A program made the translations under genes and the position numbers. 64,000 bases of DNA, from NCBI GenBank assembly GCA_024305405.1, contig JAKNDB010000109.1:1674001-1738000 (forward strand). Direction: 5' to 3'. Below, piece by piece: positions 25,401 through 38,454 of the stretch (positions are counted from its first letter, which is position 1; every line of letters begins with the position of its first letter). The notes below the pieces were generated by a model that was given only the letters and a program-made list of their open reading frames with translations, was not told where the DNA came from and searched no databases. This stretch comes from Dirofilaria immitis (taxonomy: Eukaryota; Nematoda; Chromadorea; Rhabditida; Onchocercidae).

Positions 25401-28400
25401 CCAATTCGGTTCACCTCATCTTCGACAATTATTCTTAAAAATTTTTCTCAAAACATATACATCAAATATTAAAATTATTCAAAATGAAATGAGATGAGCA
25501 AGTCAAATATATTTCCTATTAAACAATGTCAAACAACAGTTTAACTAATAAAGAACCAGAGAGATGCAAGCTTTACCCAATCTGCCGGCGCAAAATTCAC
25601 AGCTTCTGCAAAATTTAGTCCCTCGTTATACCCAGCATGATAGGAACGTGGAAATGTTATCACGAATTCACCTGGCTCTTGATGAACTGTATATACATGA
25701 ATACCCTAAAAACCATATTAAAATTTTATGAAATATAAAGAATCCATAAACTTAATCAGATAAAGCAAAACTGCAGTTTTCCATCTCAAAACTCATGTTA
25801 TTCTATATTGTTACCTAAAACTCCTGAAGAAAAAGTACAAAACACTATTAAAGATTGTGTATCTCACTTTATTGATAAGAATTTTGGGATTCATAGTTGT
25901 TGTCATGTGATGCAGAACATCGGGCTGACGTTCAAATAAATATGGAACAAGCTCCATCATGACTCGATCGAATTTCTCGCCTTCATCGCCAGAAACACCA
26001 TACCAGATCTTACGCTCACCCCTGAAATGAAAAAACATTTTGACAGATCCTTAATCAGGCCCGAAAATAATTCAGACTGTTTAGAGACAAAGTGAACGTA
26101 AGAAGTATTGGCCGTTGACGTACAGTAAATATTATTAAAATTATTATAACAAACCAGTGCAAATAGTTGACGCTGTAGGTCCAATGATCCTCTGTGTGCC
26201 AACAAAAAGCACTGAGACACATACCCACATAAACCCACGGAACCATCATACCTAAACAGTAGGTGCATTCTTGAAAAGGAAATAAGAATAAAATATAACT
26301 TTTAAATCTAGAAACGGAAAAAATAGAACATACCGGATATCCCCGTTTCCATGTGGCTGAGAACAGAATCCTTCAATACTGGCAAATTATTGAGGTTCCA
26401 TGGATGATTCGCATAATGTTCACGTTCTTTTGGATCCATTTTTCCTCCAAAATCATACCCATTCATTGGAAAACCACTACCGACCTTTAATTTTTAAAAA
26501 TTTAATTTATGAATTACTTCATGTTGAACAAAAATACCAGAAAAGCATACCTTACTGACAGCAAGATCTGCACCATATTTTACAACTACAGTGTTTTCGA
26601 GATCAATTACATCTTTCCAGTATTCTTGCTCAACTTCTTCACAAGGCACCTCCTAAAAATAAAGATTTTGGAGGGCGCATATTTTGCAAAAGTGATGTTC
26701 TAGGCAGTACACAAAGCGAGACATAATGAAGAGATATAATAACGTTCCCATTGCTTATTTCCATCTCTATTACCAAGGCTTACGGTAATGTTATCTGAAC
26801 GTAATAGGTACACTCCAGAACAAAAAAAGAAAAGAACAAAGCAATTAGCACACTGTTCCAGATCAAATTATATTTCTTAATTTATTGATTTCAAACATAA
26901 GAAAAGAAAAGCAACACTAATTTCAAGAAAAGCAAAACTCAACATAATGTCAAGAAAAGCAACATCCAATAACTTACCAGCGGATTCTTATGAAAATGGT
27001 TTTGCTTCCAATCATTTGCGTACTTAGCGAATGTAAGCAAATTATAGCTGGTGTGTGCATCATGAAATGCATAACTTTCTGCAATCTCTTTGATTGAAGC
27101 CAATAAGCATCGATGGCAACGCCATTCAACTATAATGTCATCAGGAATTATCATGAAAAAAAAATGAAGGAAATGGTGCTGGAAATTATCATAAGGAATT
27201 TCATTTATTTTTATTTTGGTGCATCTATAAATATAAAGAATTTTAGAAGACCGCCAATAATTAAAAAACAAACATCGCGGAACACTTGACAGTACCGGTG
27301 AGCAACAATGAGTATGCAATGCATAGTCGCAATCCTCGCATAACAACAAATGTTCCTCATCATCACCCTTCCCGCATTTCTTGCATACAACTTCATCCAT
27401 TGGATCTGATATTTTGGTCTTTTTCTCTTCTGAAAAAAATGTATAAAATTTCATGAAAATTATTTCATTATAAATGATAAATATTCCAGATTTTATAATT
27501 GAATTTTAGCGACGACTTTTCTGCTGAGTTTTCCACCAAGTTGCTGAGAATAAAAAAGCTTTCTAGTGTTCTGATATGAAACTTACAGAGTCAACATTTA
27601 TCTCGGAGGTTATAAAAACCTTCCACTTGTCCTGGGACTTACGCTGAAACATAGTAAAATATAAAGTAAAATTTTGTACCGCTAATCGACACCATTCATA
27701 AAACTTTTAAATTGCACAGTTTTATCCATAAACAGCTTCATTAATAACCACTAAGCCAGCTATGCAATAAAAAAATAGCTATGAATATGACTTACTAGCA
27801 TGAAGACGAAGTCCAGCCATGGATTTTGTTCTGGGTTGAGGGATACGTCTTCTTCCATACTCCGCATGTCCACTTTCAGTACCGTTCGTTGTGCTGCTGC
27901 AACCACCACTCTTATTTTCTTCATCGTCTTTATTCTGCTAAAACAGAGCAGAAATTAGAAATCACCTCTAAAACTGCCTATATTTCAGGATATATAGAAA
28001 ATATGTGCGCCTAGCATGTCTTCAAATGTAGTTTCGAAATTCCCCGAATCCATAAAATATCTGTAGTATGCATTTCATATAAACTCTATCACATGACCAG
28101 ATTCCAAAAAAAGAATTATGAATTTCCTAACTTCCTTTTCTGAAAAGAAAAGACGCACAGCAATGCAATGAATTTCCTTCTCTCTTAATGATAACACAAC
28201 ATCATACATTGATAAGTTTTTGAAAAGGGTCAATCCATTTGAAGTAAAGAGTTTTGATTTTATTGACACGTTGCTGTTTGAATCCAAGCTTTTTGTTATG
28301 TAGCTCCATCGTTTCTGAACGCTTACAGTATCAACTCCTCCAGTTTCCATTACAATCTGGAAATCCAATTTTTTCTCATAACATATCAAACATATTGGTT

Positions 28401-29664
28401 TTAAACACCACATGACTTATATCTTCAAGTATTCTAAAATCCTGGCAATGGAAAAGGGAAATAATGGCACTGGAAAAAAATTTGAAGCTTAAAATCTTCA
28501 AATTTATTATTCCTCATCAAAATACAGTCTACACTTCGACATAGAAATGTAACCTATATTATCAATACAAATAAACAGAGAATCGCAACGCACCACAAAG
28601 TATTTCCATTCCTCATAATTTGTATAGAAAAAATGAGACAAGTTTACAAGTATCACAAACCTTATAAAGACAATAAAAATCGACATATTTGTTATCAACA
28701 GTTGGAACTTCAAGTGTATGCCCCTGCATATGCCAATAACTGGCCAATTGTGCATCGAATATCAATCTTGCCCGTATTAATGCATCAATTTGATTGAGCT
28801 TCTGAATGCGTGGTGTAAAGTTGAATTTCTCGCTATCAATAGCGAAAGGTGGTCGAAAAGACTAAAAATAACTAAAATTAATAATGAGGAAATCTTTTGA
28901 AAAAGAACCATCTTTATATTCTAATTTTATTCACTTTTCATTAAGGAGAGACTAGATCTGTAGGGAATTTCTGGAACTGGACAAATGTGCGCCTAAATAT
29001 CACACACAGTAAACAGCGATGACCGATTTTTAATTGATTTGGCAAATTAGCATAAAACGACTAGTTCATCTCTGAAGCTATTCCACAGAATGAAGCATGA
29101 AGCTTCATAGCAATTGTTTACTATTTTTTTACGCCAAACAGTATGTTCCCAGAAAGACAAGCAAATAAAATTTCAACGAAGTAAGGCTATTTTTTTATCA
29201 CTTAAAATTAGAAACCGCAAAATTAATTTGTCATAGAGGACTTTTTACAGAAATTTATCTGGAAATCACCTAAAGAAATCTATCGATAAGATATGACAAC
29301 GACGAGAAAGTATCGAATAATATCAAAGATGTTCCTTTAAAAGTCAAACAAAAAAAACGATAATACCTCCCGATATTTATAAAATTAAAAATAATCTAAG
29401 AAATTGCATCGCATGAATCTATTTTAGAAGAATCTAGCAAACCCATCAATATATTCATTTTCAATAAATTATCAAGTCAGAATATTCGACTGAAAAAAAC
29501 TTACAGGGGAGGTTTGACTTTAATCACACCATACTTCTCCGCTTCAGGTTTAATTTTTGCCACATATGAGATTGGATCGGCGAATTCTTCCTCCGTTGGA
29601 TAAAATGTTGGTGCAAACGGGGACGCTCAAATTCCGTGTAATATTTTGAATAACTTTTTGCATG
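19423..29664 (-). CDS. rbr-2: KDM5/RBR-2 histone H3K4 demethylase
   Basis: JmjC oxygenase that removes H3K4 methylation in the nucleus. 25 phase-consistent exons: 29664-29505, 28861-28661, 28356-28208, 27934-27796, 27429-27274, 27129-26978, 26652-26551, 26484-26334, 26251-26155, 26021-25868, 25705-25577, 25216-25011, 24605-24438, 24282-24155, 23905-23755, 23517-23400, 23271-23104, 23008-22757, 22400-22238, 21983-21802, 21697-21569, 21425-21263, 20695-20352, 20144-19875, 19607-19423. About 1,406 residues, in full KDM5 order: JmjN ([14 protein letters not shown]), ARID, PHD1 (about 230-290), JmjC with iron ligands His-x-Glu in FCWHTED and His in SYHAG, C5HC2 finger, PLU-1 helical region, PHD2 ending in LRSRRP, and PHD3. 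The first in-frame Met is missing, so a 5' exon lies upstream. Four one-base gaps: 29619-29622, 29506-29509, 28290-28294, 20608-20612. Active-site residues are intact. Confidence 0.96.
27587..27643 (-). other. possible cassette exon of the KDM5 gene
   Basis: A 57-nt open segment reading [19 protein letters not shown], flanked by a good acceptor (TTTCAG) and donor (GTAAGT) on the minus strand, inside the intron between the 27934-27796 and 27429-27274 exons. It reads in phase 0 on both sides, whereas the flanking exons join to each other in phase 1, so including it would break the frame unless further bases are missing. Confidence 0.35.
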
Positions 29665-32332
29665 CTCAAGAAAATCCGCTCATGTAGCTCCGTAAATTTA
29701 GAGTTTATCGTACAATATCATTACCTCGAAATATACTGATAAAGAAAATCATAATATAAAGTTCAAGCTTGATAAACATAACGTCTTCATAACGAAAAAG
29801 ACAAGCTATAAAGCAGTATTAATAGTAACAAATATGGAAATTAAATTAACATCAGAACCAAATTTAGAAGATGGGAAAGATTCGAGAATTCCATGAGAAA
29901 GATTCAAATAACAGAAAAATACAAATGATCAAGTATGCAGTAACTGTTTAGACCAATCTCTCCTTTTCCGCTTATCAGCACTTCTATTTCCGCCTACAAG
30001 GAATTCGTTATTTCCGTGGGAATAACATGGAAATATTCTTACGCGTAAGATATAATCTCCAGCATCATTCAGATTCCTTTGCTTTATTGTTATAGAACTA
30101 ATCAGTGTAAACATTTTATTGCAACCTGAATGCCTCATACTATCTCTTCCTCAGAAATCATATGAATATTTTCACAGCAACTACAATCCATTAGAATTGA
30201 TAGAATAATTGAAAAAATACTATTTCACTAATAAATTATCTATCGGTCTGAAGCGTTTTCTCAGCTTTAAACGAATTTGAATAACATAGGTATTAATAGA
30301 AATAATTAGAAATAATTAACAAAAATTTCTAGCTCCCGAAGATAGCATGTAAATTGTAGAGTTGCAATATAAATGTAACCGTTATAGAAAGAAGATTAAA
30401 ATTAAATGAAAATGGAAAAATTTTTAAATGCTATTAAAATTCTTTTAGGTGACATTTATAAAAATTTTTCATGGAAAACTGAGATAATTTTAAGCACTTC
30501 GAAGTGAAAGAAAAAATTCGGTAACTTCCAGGAAGAAATAGGAAATCGGAGAAATTAAGCAAGGAAAATGAAAAATCACAAGTGATGAAAACAGGATCGA
30601 ATGAATAAGCATCTATAAATTATTCCCTTATGAAATTGCAGAAAAAAGGGAAGAGAGAGTTCAATTCTAAGGAAAAAGTAAATAGATAAGAATCAAGCAC
30701 TTATGCTACGAAGAATATGGAAGGATATTTAACCAAACGACACAGGTCAAAGAGTATGAAACGATAAACAAATAATGTCCGTATATATACATCTAAAAAG
30801 TTTCTTCTTGCCGCCATTCTAAACATCCTTGTTGAGGATTCTGAAGTTATAGAAGAGTGATGAAAGACTATGCAGGTCTCATTCATAACAGAAAAAGAGA
30901 TATCATAGAAATGAGCAAAAGAAGAACAGAGGAATAATCGGCATTTCAATGAAATCTATGAAAAAATATCGGAGTGCACTGTGAAATTTAGAACCCTCAT
31001 GCTATTGTCTTACTACATCTCAATGGTTATTCTTTCATTGCAAATTTCAAATGAACTATTTAAATTTTATACAACTGCCAATAAAATCTATCTCGATGAT
31101 TTATCATATCAACTCATGAAACTTAAAATAATTGATATCCTCCTGAATTAACAGGTCGCGATATTCCATCTTGGACCATTTGTAGCACATCCCGTAATTT
31201 TATCTTTTCTAAGGAAATTTTGAATTTTGGTAAAAATAGTTTACCTTCAAAAAAATTTCTTCATTTCCTATGAAGAAATTTTTGGATTCCTATGGAAAAT
31301 TTCCAAATTAGTCATAAAAAAATCTTTGGTTGAGAAAAAAACAATTAATTAACGAAAAATAAAAAATATGGTTGATCATAAACATGGAGCGATTATGCCG
31401 AAGTATACGTGAACTGTTGTTCGGTTCACGTGGAGATAACACTTAAAGCCTATTTAATCGAAGCCAAAATGAATATAATATGATGAAAACGCGTTAGCAA
31501 AATTCTCCTTACCTATCTAACTGATTACAAAGAAAATTTCATGATCTATGACTGGACGCGTGAACGTAATGGAATCTAAATGAGGAGAAATTGAAATTAA
31601 ATCAATGTGCGGTTAGGTAAGATTTTTGATCGTTTATTGATGCCATTGCCAAAAAGTCATCTCACAAAATGCTTGCTGTGGATTCATCGTTCATATACAA
31701 ATGAAATGAGAGATAATCCAGCATAAAATTGATAATTTAATGGATGGTATCTAAAGATGATATCCAGAACAAAACATAACCTCCGTTTTTACCATCCATT
31801 CTTAATTTTAATTAACCGGTTGGTCCTTTCTTCGCAAATCGCGTCAGAACCTTTTCAATGAGGAATTTTTCGGATGGACTTATGTTTGCGTCATACTTTT
31901 TCCTTCTCTCTGTTTGTTGTCTGAAGTGGTCATCGCGTTTGACCATTACAGTTGACAGTATTTATTGATAATGGTGAAACTAGTTGCATTAAATAACCAC
32001 ATCAAATTAAAATTCATCACAACTAATGACCACGTTACAAAAAATTGGTCAGTTTATATAACTAATCCCATCAAATATCTATCTATTTTTGTTTCCGCGT
32101 AATTTTCATTTTTGATAATACATTTTAGTTTTACTGAAATCCACGTTTAAGTCATGCATAACTGTCATTATTCATGTCATTTATTTCACACGTTCTGTAT
32201 TTTACTCTTATGCATTTAGAGTTTCTTTTTCAAAGCTTCAATTTCATCATCAGCACTATTATCATTGCAGTTCACATCTACTTATTTCTCGATCGTTAAA
32301 GATTGTCGAGAATACAGTACGAAAGAATCACG
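29665..32332. other. divergent intergenic region between KDM5 and LSM7
   Basis: Should hold the KDM5 5' exon(s) and promoters for both divergent genes. I could not identify the KDM5 start exon or any promoter motif. Open frames at 29929-30138 and 30701-30949 (-) have no recognisable domain. Confidence 0.4.
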
Positions 32333-33393
32333 ATGCCAGTAAGTGATTTATGTTGGATCCTATTCAAAAGAAGCCTTGCACATAATATGCTAGGTTAATT
32401 TTGTTAGACCAAAGATCAAATCTGTGATATCAAATTTTCGTTGAATTCGAGCGTAAGCTCAAGAGTTGTGGCAGTTTCGAGCCACTTTTAATTATCTAGC
32501 GTTCAGGAGTTCTATTAGTTTCTGTCAACTACGATTAACCAATACATCGAATTGCAACCAATTGTGTTGCCTCAGTGTGCGAGAAACAGACCTAAACCTT
32601 ATTAATTCATCCAGTTTAATTCATTTATACTCAAGTCTTAATTTCCATCGTCCCGATGAGTCTTATTTATAGGAGAAGGAAGAGACTGCAAGAAGGAAAA
32701 AGGAATCGATTGTTGACTTATCGCGTTTTATTGATAAAAAGTGCGTGTAAAATTTCAAGGAGGTCGAGAAGGTTGTTATTTAAACATTTTTCTTTATTTT
32801 TAATGTGATAATATTTTTCATTTTTATTACTTATTGTATTCTCTCAATTCTTTAAGTAGTTAGTAATCTGGCAAAATGTGTAATCGACCTAAGATTCTTT
32901 TCCGTTTGAAGAAACGTATCGTATTTATTCATACGATTGTTCTTTTTTTCTTTTTGATTCTCAATATTTCTTGTGGAACGGTCCATAAGCTAGGACTGTA
33001 TTCATTAATTTGTAAAACTTCATTGCAGCTTCTGGCATACTAAAAGGTTATGATGCTTTAATCAATTTGGTATTGGACAATGCTGTGGAATATGTGCGAG
33101 ATACGGAGGACCCGCAAAAAGTGACAGAGGTTGGTTGCACTTCCATACCTTACTGGTTCTTTTTCCCTTTTATTGCTCAACTTTTTATAAAGATTATTAG
33201 ATTAAGTGTAGCTTTTACATGACATTCATTTCAAGTGGTTGCTTTTTAATTTTTCGGGTTTTTATTGGCAAAAATTTTGTATCTTTATTTCAAGGAAACA
33301 AGGCAGCTGGGTTTGATTGTTGCTCGAGGAACTGCAATAACAGTTGTTGCACCAAACGACGGTATTGAGCAGATTGCCAATCCTTTCGTATAA
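32333..33393 (+). CDS. lsm-7: LSM7, U6 snRNA-associated Sm-like protein
   Basis: Subunit of the LSM2-8 ring (U6 snRNA, nuclear splicing) and LSM1-7 ring (cytoplasmic mRNA decapping and decay). Exons: 32333-32338 (just ATG CCA, then GTAAGT), 32673-32771, 33029-33129, 33295-33393; 101-102 residues, as in other LSM7 proteins. The Sm1 motif continues into ASGILKGYDALINLVLDN; the Sm2 motif is LGLIVARGTAITVV; the C-terminus IEQIANPFV is the family ending. Exon 2 is one base short in the A-run at 32736-32740 (five A where the family needs six before GTGCGTGTAAAA); restoring it gives the KKVRVKFQGGRE motif and correct phases. A candidate leader-splice acceptor (AG 32316-32317) lies 15 nt before the ATG. 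Confidence 0.96.
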
Positions 33394-34142
33394 TGGTCAC
33401 TTAATGTGAGCGATCTTGGATATTTTTGAAAATTTGTTTTTGAGTTTAAGCGGTCAATTTAGTTTCGTGTTGTCCTTCCCTGATTTCATGAATATTATTT
33501 GCTTTTTCAATTTTGGTGAATTTTGCGATTTGCAAATTTAAGAGATATTTTCTGAGCGTGAGTTTCTTTAATTAGTGGTTCAGAACAATTTTTTCTCGAA
33601 ACATGCTTTTATAAAGTTATGATCACTTCTACTTTCTGTCTCCCTCTCTTTTTCATTCCTTTACAGTATTTTTCTATTCAAAAAAACTTAAACTAAAAAC
33701 TAAATCTTAAATCTAAATGCAAATATAGTTGTATGTAGTTCAAGACAAGAATTATGTCTTAAATTTCTACCAAAGATCTACAATCTTTAAATTGATGTTT
33801 TGTTTTTGAATTCTGTTTCGTCACAGTTGAAAAACTTAGCAGATGATCAAAACTGAAAATGAAATGCGTTCTTTTTGATAGCAATAAAAGACGTGAATTA
33901 TTTTTGATTGTCGACGATCATGGCAGAGAAGATATCGTTTACAGAATTACATTTCCGAAGCGTTACTAATGCGGCCACTATGCTGCTATCCGCTTATGTA
34001 TAGGGAACTGATATTTGAAGAAAATGATAGAATTGAGATATACACATACAAAAGAATTGAGATATACACATACAAACTCTTTTATACACTGAAATATTAG
34101 ATCTTCAAATATGTGAAAGTATTTTGTCACTGATTTGCTTTT
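33394..34142. other. convergent 3' region of LSM7 and PEBP
   Basis: Contains a short + frame at 33858-33968 without recognisable domain and a 24-bp tandem repeat (34030-34076, two copies of GAATTGAGATATACACATAC plus AAAA). Otherwise nothing. Confidence 0.5.
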
Positions 34143-36475
34143 TCAACCTTCATTTTGTGCTAGGAAAAAATTGCCGGCAATTGGATCACCTGAAATGTAG
34201 AAACAGAATATTGCTTGATGAAAAAGGAATTTTGTCTAAGTTCTCAGTGAGGCTTCTTCCGTAGAATTGTATTTAAATTTTAGTATTTGCATTCTTTTAA
34301 TCGTTTCTTACAGTTCTTTTTCAAAACCGGTTCTAAAATCATACCTAGTTTATGTTTCTCTACGAATTGCTTGATGTTAAATTTAGCTCTGCTGTTGATT
34401 TTGGAACCTGTATCCGCCGTCCTTGATGTTCGTACAGGAGAATTATGTAGCGGTGTATATCTGTGCGAGGTTGTGGTGCAGGACTTCCATACGCCATTTG
34501 ATGTTGTCCTAAATGACTAGATTACTTTTTTGGAACAGGATAGCATCAGCAGAAACCATTTCAAAATGATTGATATAAGTTAACCTCCATTAATGCCTTC
34601 CTGTATATTGCTTGCGGGAATATTCACTACCTGAAATATTAAAAATTAAAGGTACTTCAAGTGCAAACGGGGTTTTATAAGTTCATATTTTAATAGACGG
34701 AATTTTCATTAAGGATCAAGAATAGATATGTGTTAAATGCATAAAAGTAATAAATCTAATAGCTTTTTGAAAATAAAATCTTTCAATACAGTCATTTAAC
34801 TCATGCAATGACGAACCAGCCAGTGAAGCCATTCAGCTACGGATGGATTCTTCCACGACAAATTGTCTGGATCTGAAACTGTTGGCTTAGATTCAAAATC
34901 TTTTCAGTCTGGAGTCAGAATTGAAATCTAGAAACTTTTGTTCTCTAAAAACATATTTAGTAAATTAAACGTTTTGAATTACAAAACTTTCCATCATATT
35001 TATGATCCTATAGTAGAGTATTTATAATGCGTGAATTTTAGGACAGCTCTTGAAATGCAACAATCTTGAAAAGTTCGAAATATGTAAAAGCGAGATACGA
35101 AAAATAGACCAATCATGATCATGGAAAATGTTGATTCTGGATCAACATCCAGAGTAACACGTGGTGCAAAACGAAGGTTCCGTGGTGACATCATCTGCCC
35201 AGGTTGCACTTGTATACCATCCCAGTTACACTGCAAATAAATTTAGTTATAGATTAGAAATTGAACTTAAATTTATTTCCTCATAGTTCATGTACAAGAT
35301 ATAATCTTATTTTATTACAATATATTTTCGAATTTTACAACCATATAACATCCATATTATCACTACAGATAATCTGTTTTTTTTTCTAATAAGTTGCGTT
35401 TCGTTTCCTTCAAAAGCACACATCTTTGGTATTCTCATAAACTTTAAGCATCTTCTTTTTCCTACCATAAGAAGTTTTTTTATTTAATAATAATAAATCG
35501 CTAATTATCAGTTGAAAAAATAATTTATATTCTCTATGTAAAATATGTTATACATATTTTTTTCTATGCATAAACAAATCTTACTGGCATTTTTTTAAAA
35601 ATAAATGAAATTGAAATATTTAATTAACTTGATTTAATCATCGAATGTTATCAATGATTAAATAACTTGATTGTAAAATCTGATTTTAGGAAAGAAATGA
35701 AAAAATTTAAAATAATATTAGTGGAAATTGAAATTACATTCTATCAGATTTCAATCGAAATTTTTAGATTATAGGAAAATATATATCTTTTAATTTTACA
35801 ATTGTTCTAATCGAATTGGAAACTTATAACTTAAAAATTAATTAAACGGAAGAAATATTTATTTTTTATGATCCTGTTAAAAGATTGGATATCGTATCAT
35901 TCTATTTGTTGTTATCAGTTTTCCTGTTTTTTATAAGAGAGAGAACGAACAAAAAAGAATTTTATGAAATTTTAATCAAATTATTATCATTAACAAGTTG
36001 TGATAATAAAGATTGCTATAAATTTACAAAAAGGACTGAAAAAATCTTCAATTTTTAATTATTTTTGGTAAAACTAAAAAAAAGTATACACTTAAGTTCA
36101 GATAATTATTCATTGAAAGAAAAGAAAAAAGATGAAAAGATTTCTGAAAATTTATCAAACAAAAAAGAAAAATTACAAATTTAGTGTAGAAATTTTTTGC
36201 TCTTAGTAAAAACGAGATACAAATTAGAGCAAATGCTTAATTAATGAATTCTGAATGTTGTAACAATTCGAAAAATTATTTCCGAAATAAATTAACAAAA
36301 ATTTGAGGGAGGCGGCAATCCGAAAAGTATCCCTAAAATAAAATAAGAAAGTTTGGAAGATCGGAAGAGAGAGAAAAAGTTAAAAATAACTTACATTGAG
36401 TAATTTTGCTGGTGGATTTGTGATAATATTTGGTGTAATTTCATTTTCCGCGAATTTTGCGGCGATATCGGCCAT
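34143..36475 (-). CDS. PEBP / Ov-16-type phosphatidylethanolamine-binding protein
   Basis: Six exons: 36475-36395, 35230-35110, 34872-34817, 34630-34585, 34508-34345, 34189-34143; about 171 residues. Family signatures: DPDNLSW (ligand-pocket DPD motif), AEWLHWLVVNIP, the IHRY motif (PEBP H-R) and the C-terminal GDPIAGNFF. PEBPs bind anionic ligands or lipids and can inhibit kinases or serine proteases; filarial Ov-16 is the well-known secreted antigen of this family. This copy begins MADIAAKFAENEIT with no visible signal peptide, so a cytosolic isoform is likely. The fifth exon is one base short in the T-run at 34399-34402; adding one restores the frame between QVPK and SRAKFNIKQF. Several donors are GT but otherwise weak (GTCTAT, GTTCGT, GTTAAC). 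An AG acceptor (36478-36477) sits one nt before the ATG. Confidence 0.94.
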
Positions 36476-36700
36476 ACTGATGAAGTGAAGCAAATCTTCT
36501 GTTTAGCTATTGAATCACTGAAAATTTGAAGTTTAAATTGAATTCAAACTGATGATAACGTGTTATTTTGTCAAATTGTTAAGTAAGCATCTATTATCTC
36601 TATTCCTAGAAAAATGTTACATAGCTTCATTGTCAAAATATGCCTGGATTCAAATACACACTCACACTCGTAAATCCATCCAATCAGCTCCATACACACA

Positions 36701-36740
<40 letters not shown>

Positions 36741-37538
36741 CACACACACATACACACACACACATACATACACACACATACACAGACATACATATATACA
36801 AACACATTAACTTTTAAAACGAAAACATACAAACAGAAAAAAATTCATCTAACTCAACATCTCAATATGCATCACTCAGTGTTTTCATTATTGCAATATG
36901 CTTTCTCTTTTTTTTTTTAAGAAACAAATTTCTGACAAGATGAATCTCGAGAAAGTAGTTTAAGACAGTGTGCTGGATGAATTGTTGATCAGTAAAATGA
37001 AACATTTGATAAATATTTTCCTTAAATAGTAAATTCATTCCATGTTATTTGAAAGTAAAATTATTCTGATTAAATTTTTTACAAAATGAATAAAAAGAGA
37101 TTCATCGCCTTAAAGCTAATTTAACATTTTAAATAAAGCATGAATCATAAGGATTAATAATGCATCGCTTTTGCGATATATAATCATTAATCAATCATAA
37201 AATGAATAGAATATGATATGATAATTTAAAATGATAACGCTTCTTCTACTCGTTATTACGAACAGTGCTTGCTATTCGTCATTAATCGGTATCGTAATAT
37301 ACTAATTAGGATTTGGCATTATAAATCAAAAAGAAAAAAACGAAACTGCAGAAAATATGAGATTATAGAAATGACAGAAACCATAACATCTGAACAACAA
37401 AAAGCATCTACGAATTTTCCTCAAAAATTTCTTCAGCAAAAATCATCAGCCAAAAGCTATTTTTCGAGGCTTGCGAAAACAAAAAATTCTTGTCGATGTT
37501 TCGGAGTGATTCATCATTGAACAGATTTAATTTACAAC
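36476..37538. other. divergent intergenic region with CA repeat
   Basis: Upstream of PEBP (-) and of the 37539 gene (+). Holds the (CA)n microsatellite at 36703-36800. A frame at 37371-37520 (MTETITSEQQKAST...) is Lys/Ser/Gln-rich and unassigned. Confidence 0.45.
36703..36800. repeat. (CA)n microsatellite, interrupted
   Basis: About 98 bp of CA/ACAT units. It generates spurious His/Thr and Cys/Val open frames on the two strands. Confidence 0.95.
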
Positions 37539-38160
37539 ATGGTTTTTTATAAAGTGCAGTTCGTTGCCGAGTTAAAAATGCGCCTAGAACAGAAAGATGT
37601 GTAAGTTGTTGGTTGTGGATGTAAGAAAAAAAAGCAATGAATTAGTTAATAGCAATTTGCTCCGTCTTTTTTAAATTTTGTTGGATTCATTTTTGTTATT
37701 TAACAATTCCAAAGTTTCGTCTTTTCTTTTTGCCAATAAATTATTTAGTAATTAAATGATTCATTCAAAGGCATGATATTAATCTGGATGATGAAAAGAA
37801 GAATGGAACGAAAGTCCTTCAATACTTTAGGAAATGTATATATTACAGCATATTGAAATATAAAATGAAATTTTAAGCAATGATTAGCAATAAACTTGAT
37901 AAGATTTAAATTGCAAAAACAATTAGCGATTTTTAAAGATTGCTTTATCTGATAGTATGAAATGTTTTTTTTTTTTTTTTAATAAATTCTATAAAAATTG
38001 TTAGATGTATATATTTATTTATTTCTTTGAATAAATCATTTATATGCAAGCAATATTTTATTATTGTTATAGTATTGAATTAAGAAAACTTGGAGACTTC
38101 ATCTTGTGTTACAAAAACGAGTTGATTTACTTCAATGATGATTCAGAGATCAAACTATGA
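37539..38160 (+). CDS. small protein of unknown function
   Basis: Three exons, 37539-37600, 37771-37835 and 38073-38160, would give a 71-residue protein starting MVFYKVQFVAELKMRL and ending in NDDSEIKL. Introns are GT..AG and the first junction is in phase. The second needs one extra A in the run at 37832-37834, the same kind of gap seen in the conserved genes of this window. No signal peptide, membrane segment or cysteine pattern. I do not recognise it. Confidence 0.42.
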
Positions 38161-38454
38161 TGCTAATGGCAATTTGAAACTAAATTGAATAAGACCGTTA
38201 AAGGAGGTGAAAAAGGAACAGGGATTGATCTAAGTAAAAGAACTTTTCAATAATCTTCGTTTTTTTCATATTTCATACAGTATATCGTTGACATTAAGAA
38301 TCATCATCGTCATCATGTTTCAAGTTTCGATGAATACATTAACACTTGATCAACTCTCGACACTTTATATAAATCAGATCATTTGCTTATTTTATTAACA
38401 ACATTTTCTATTTTTACTTCAGGTAGAAGATGAACCAAAGTTTATATTTTTCAG

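Noticed and set aside
33858..33968. Short + strand frame after LSM7
   Set aside because: No acceptor/donor pairing to LSM7, which already ends with its normal C-terminus.
36552..36920. His/Thr-rich and Cys/Val-rich open frames
   Set aside because: Created by the (CA)n microsatellite.
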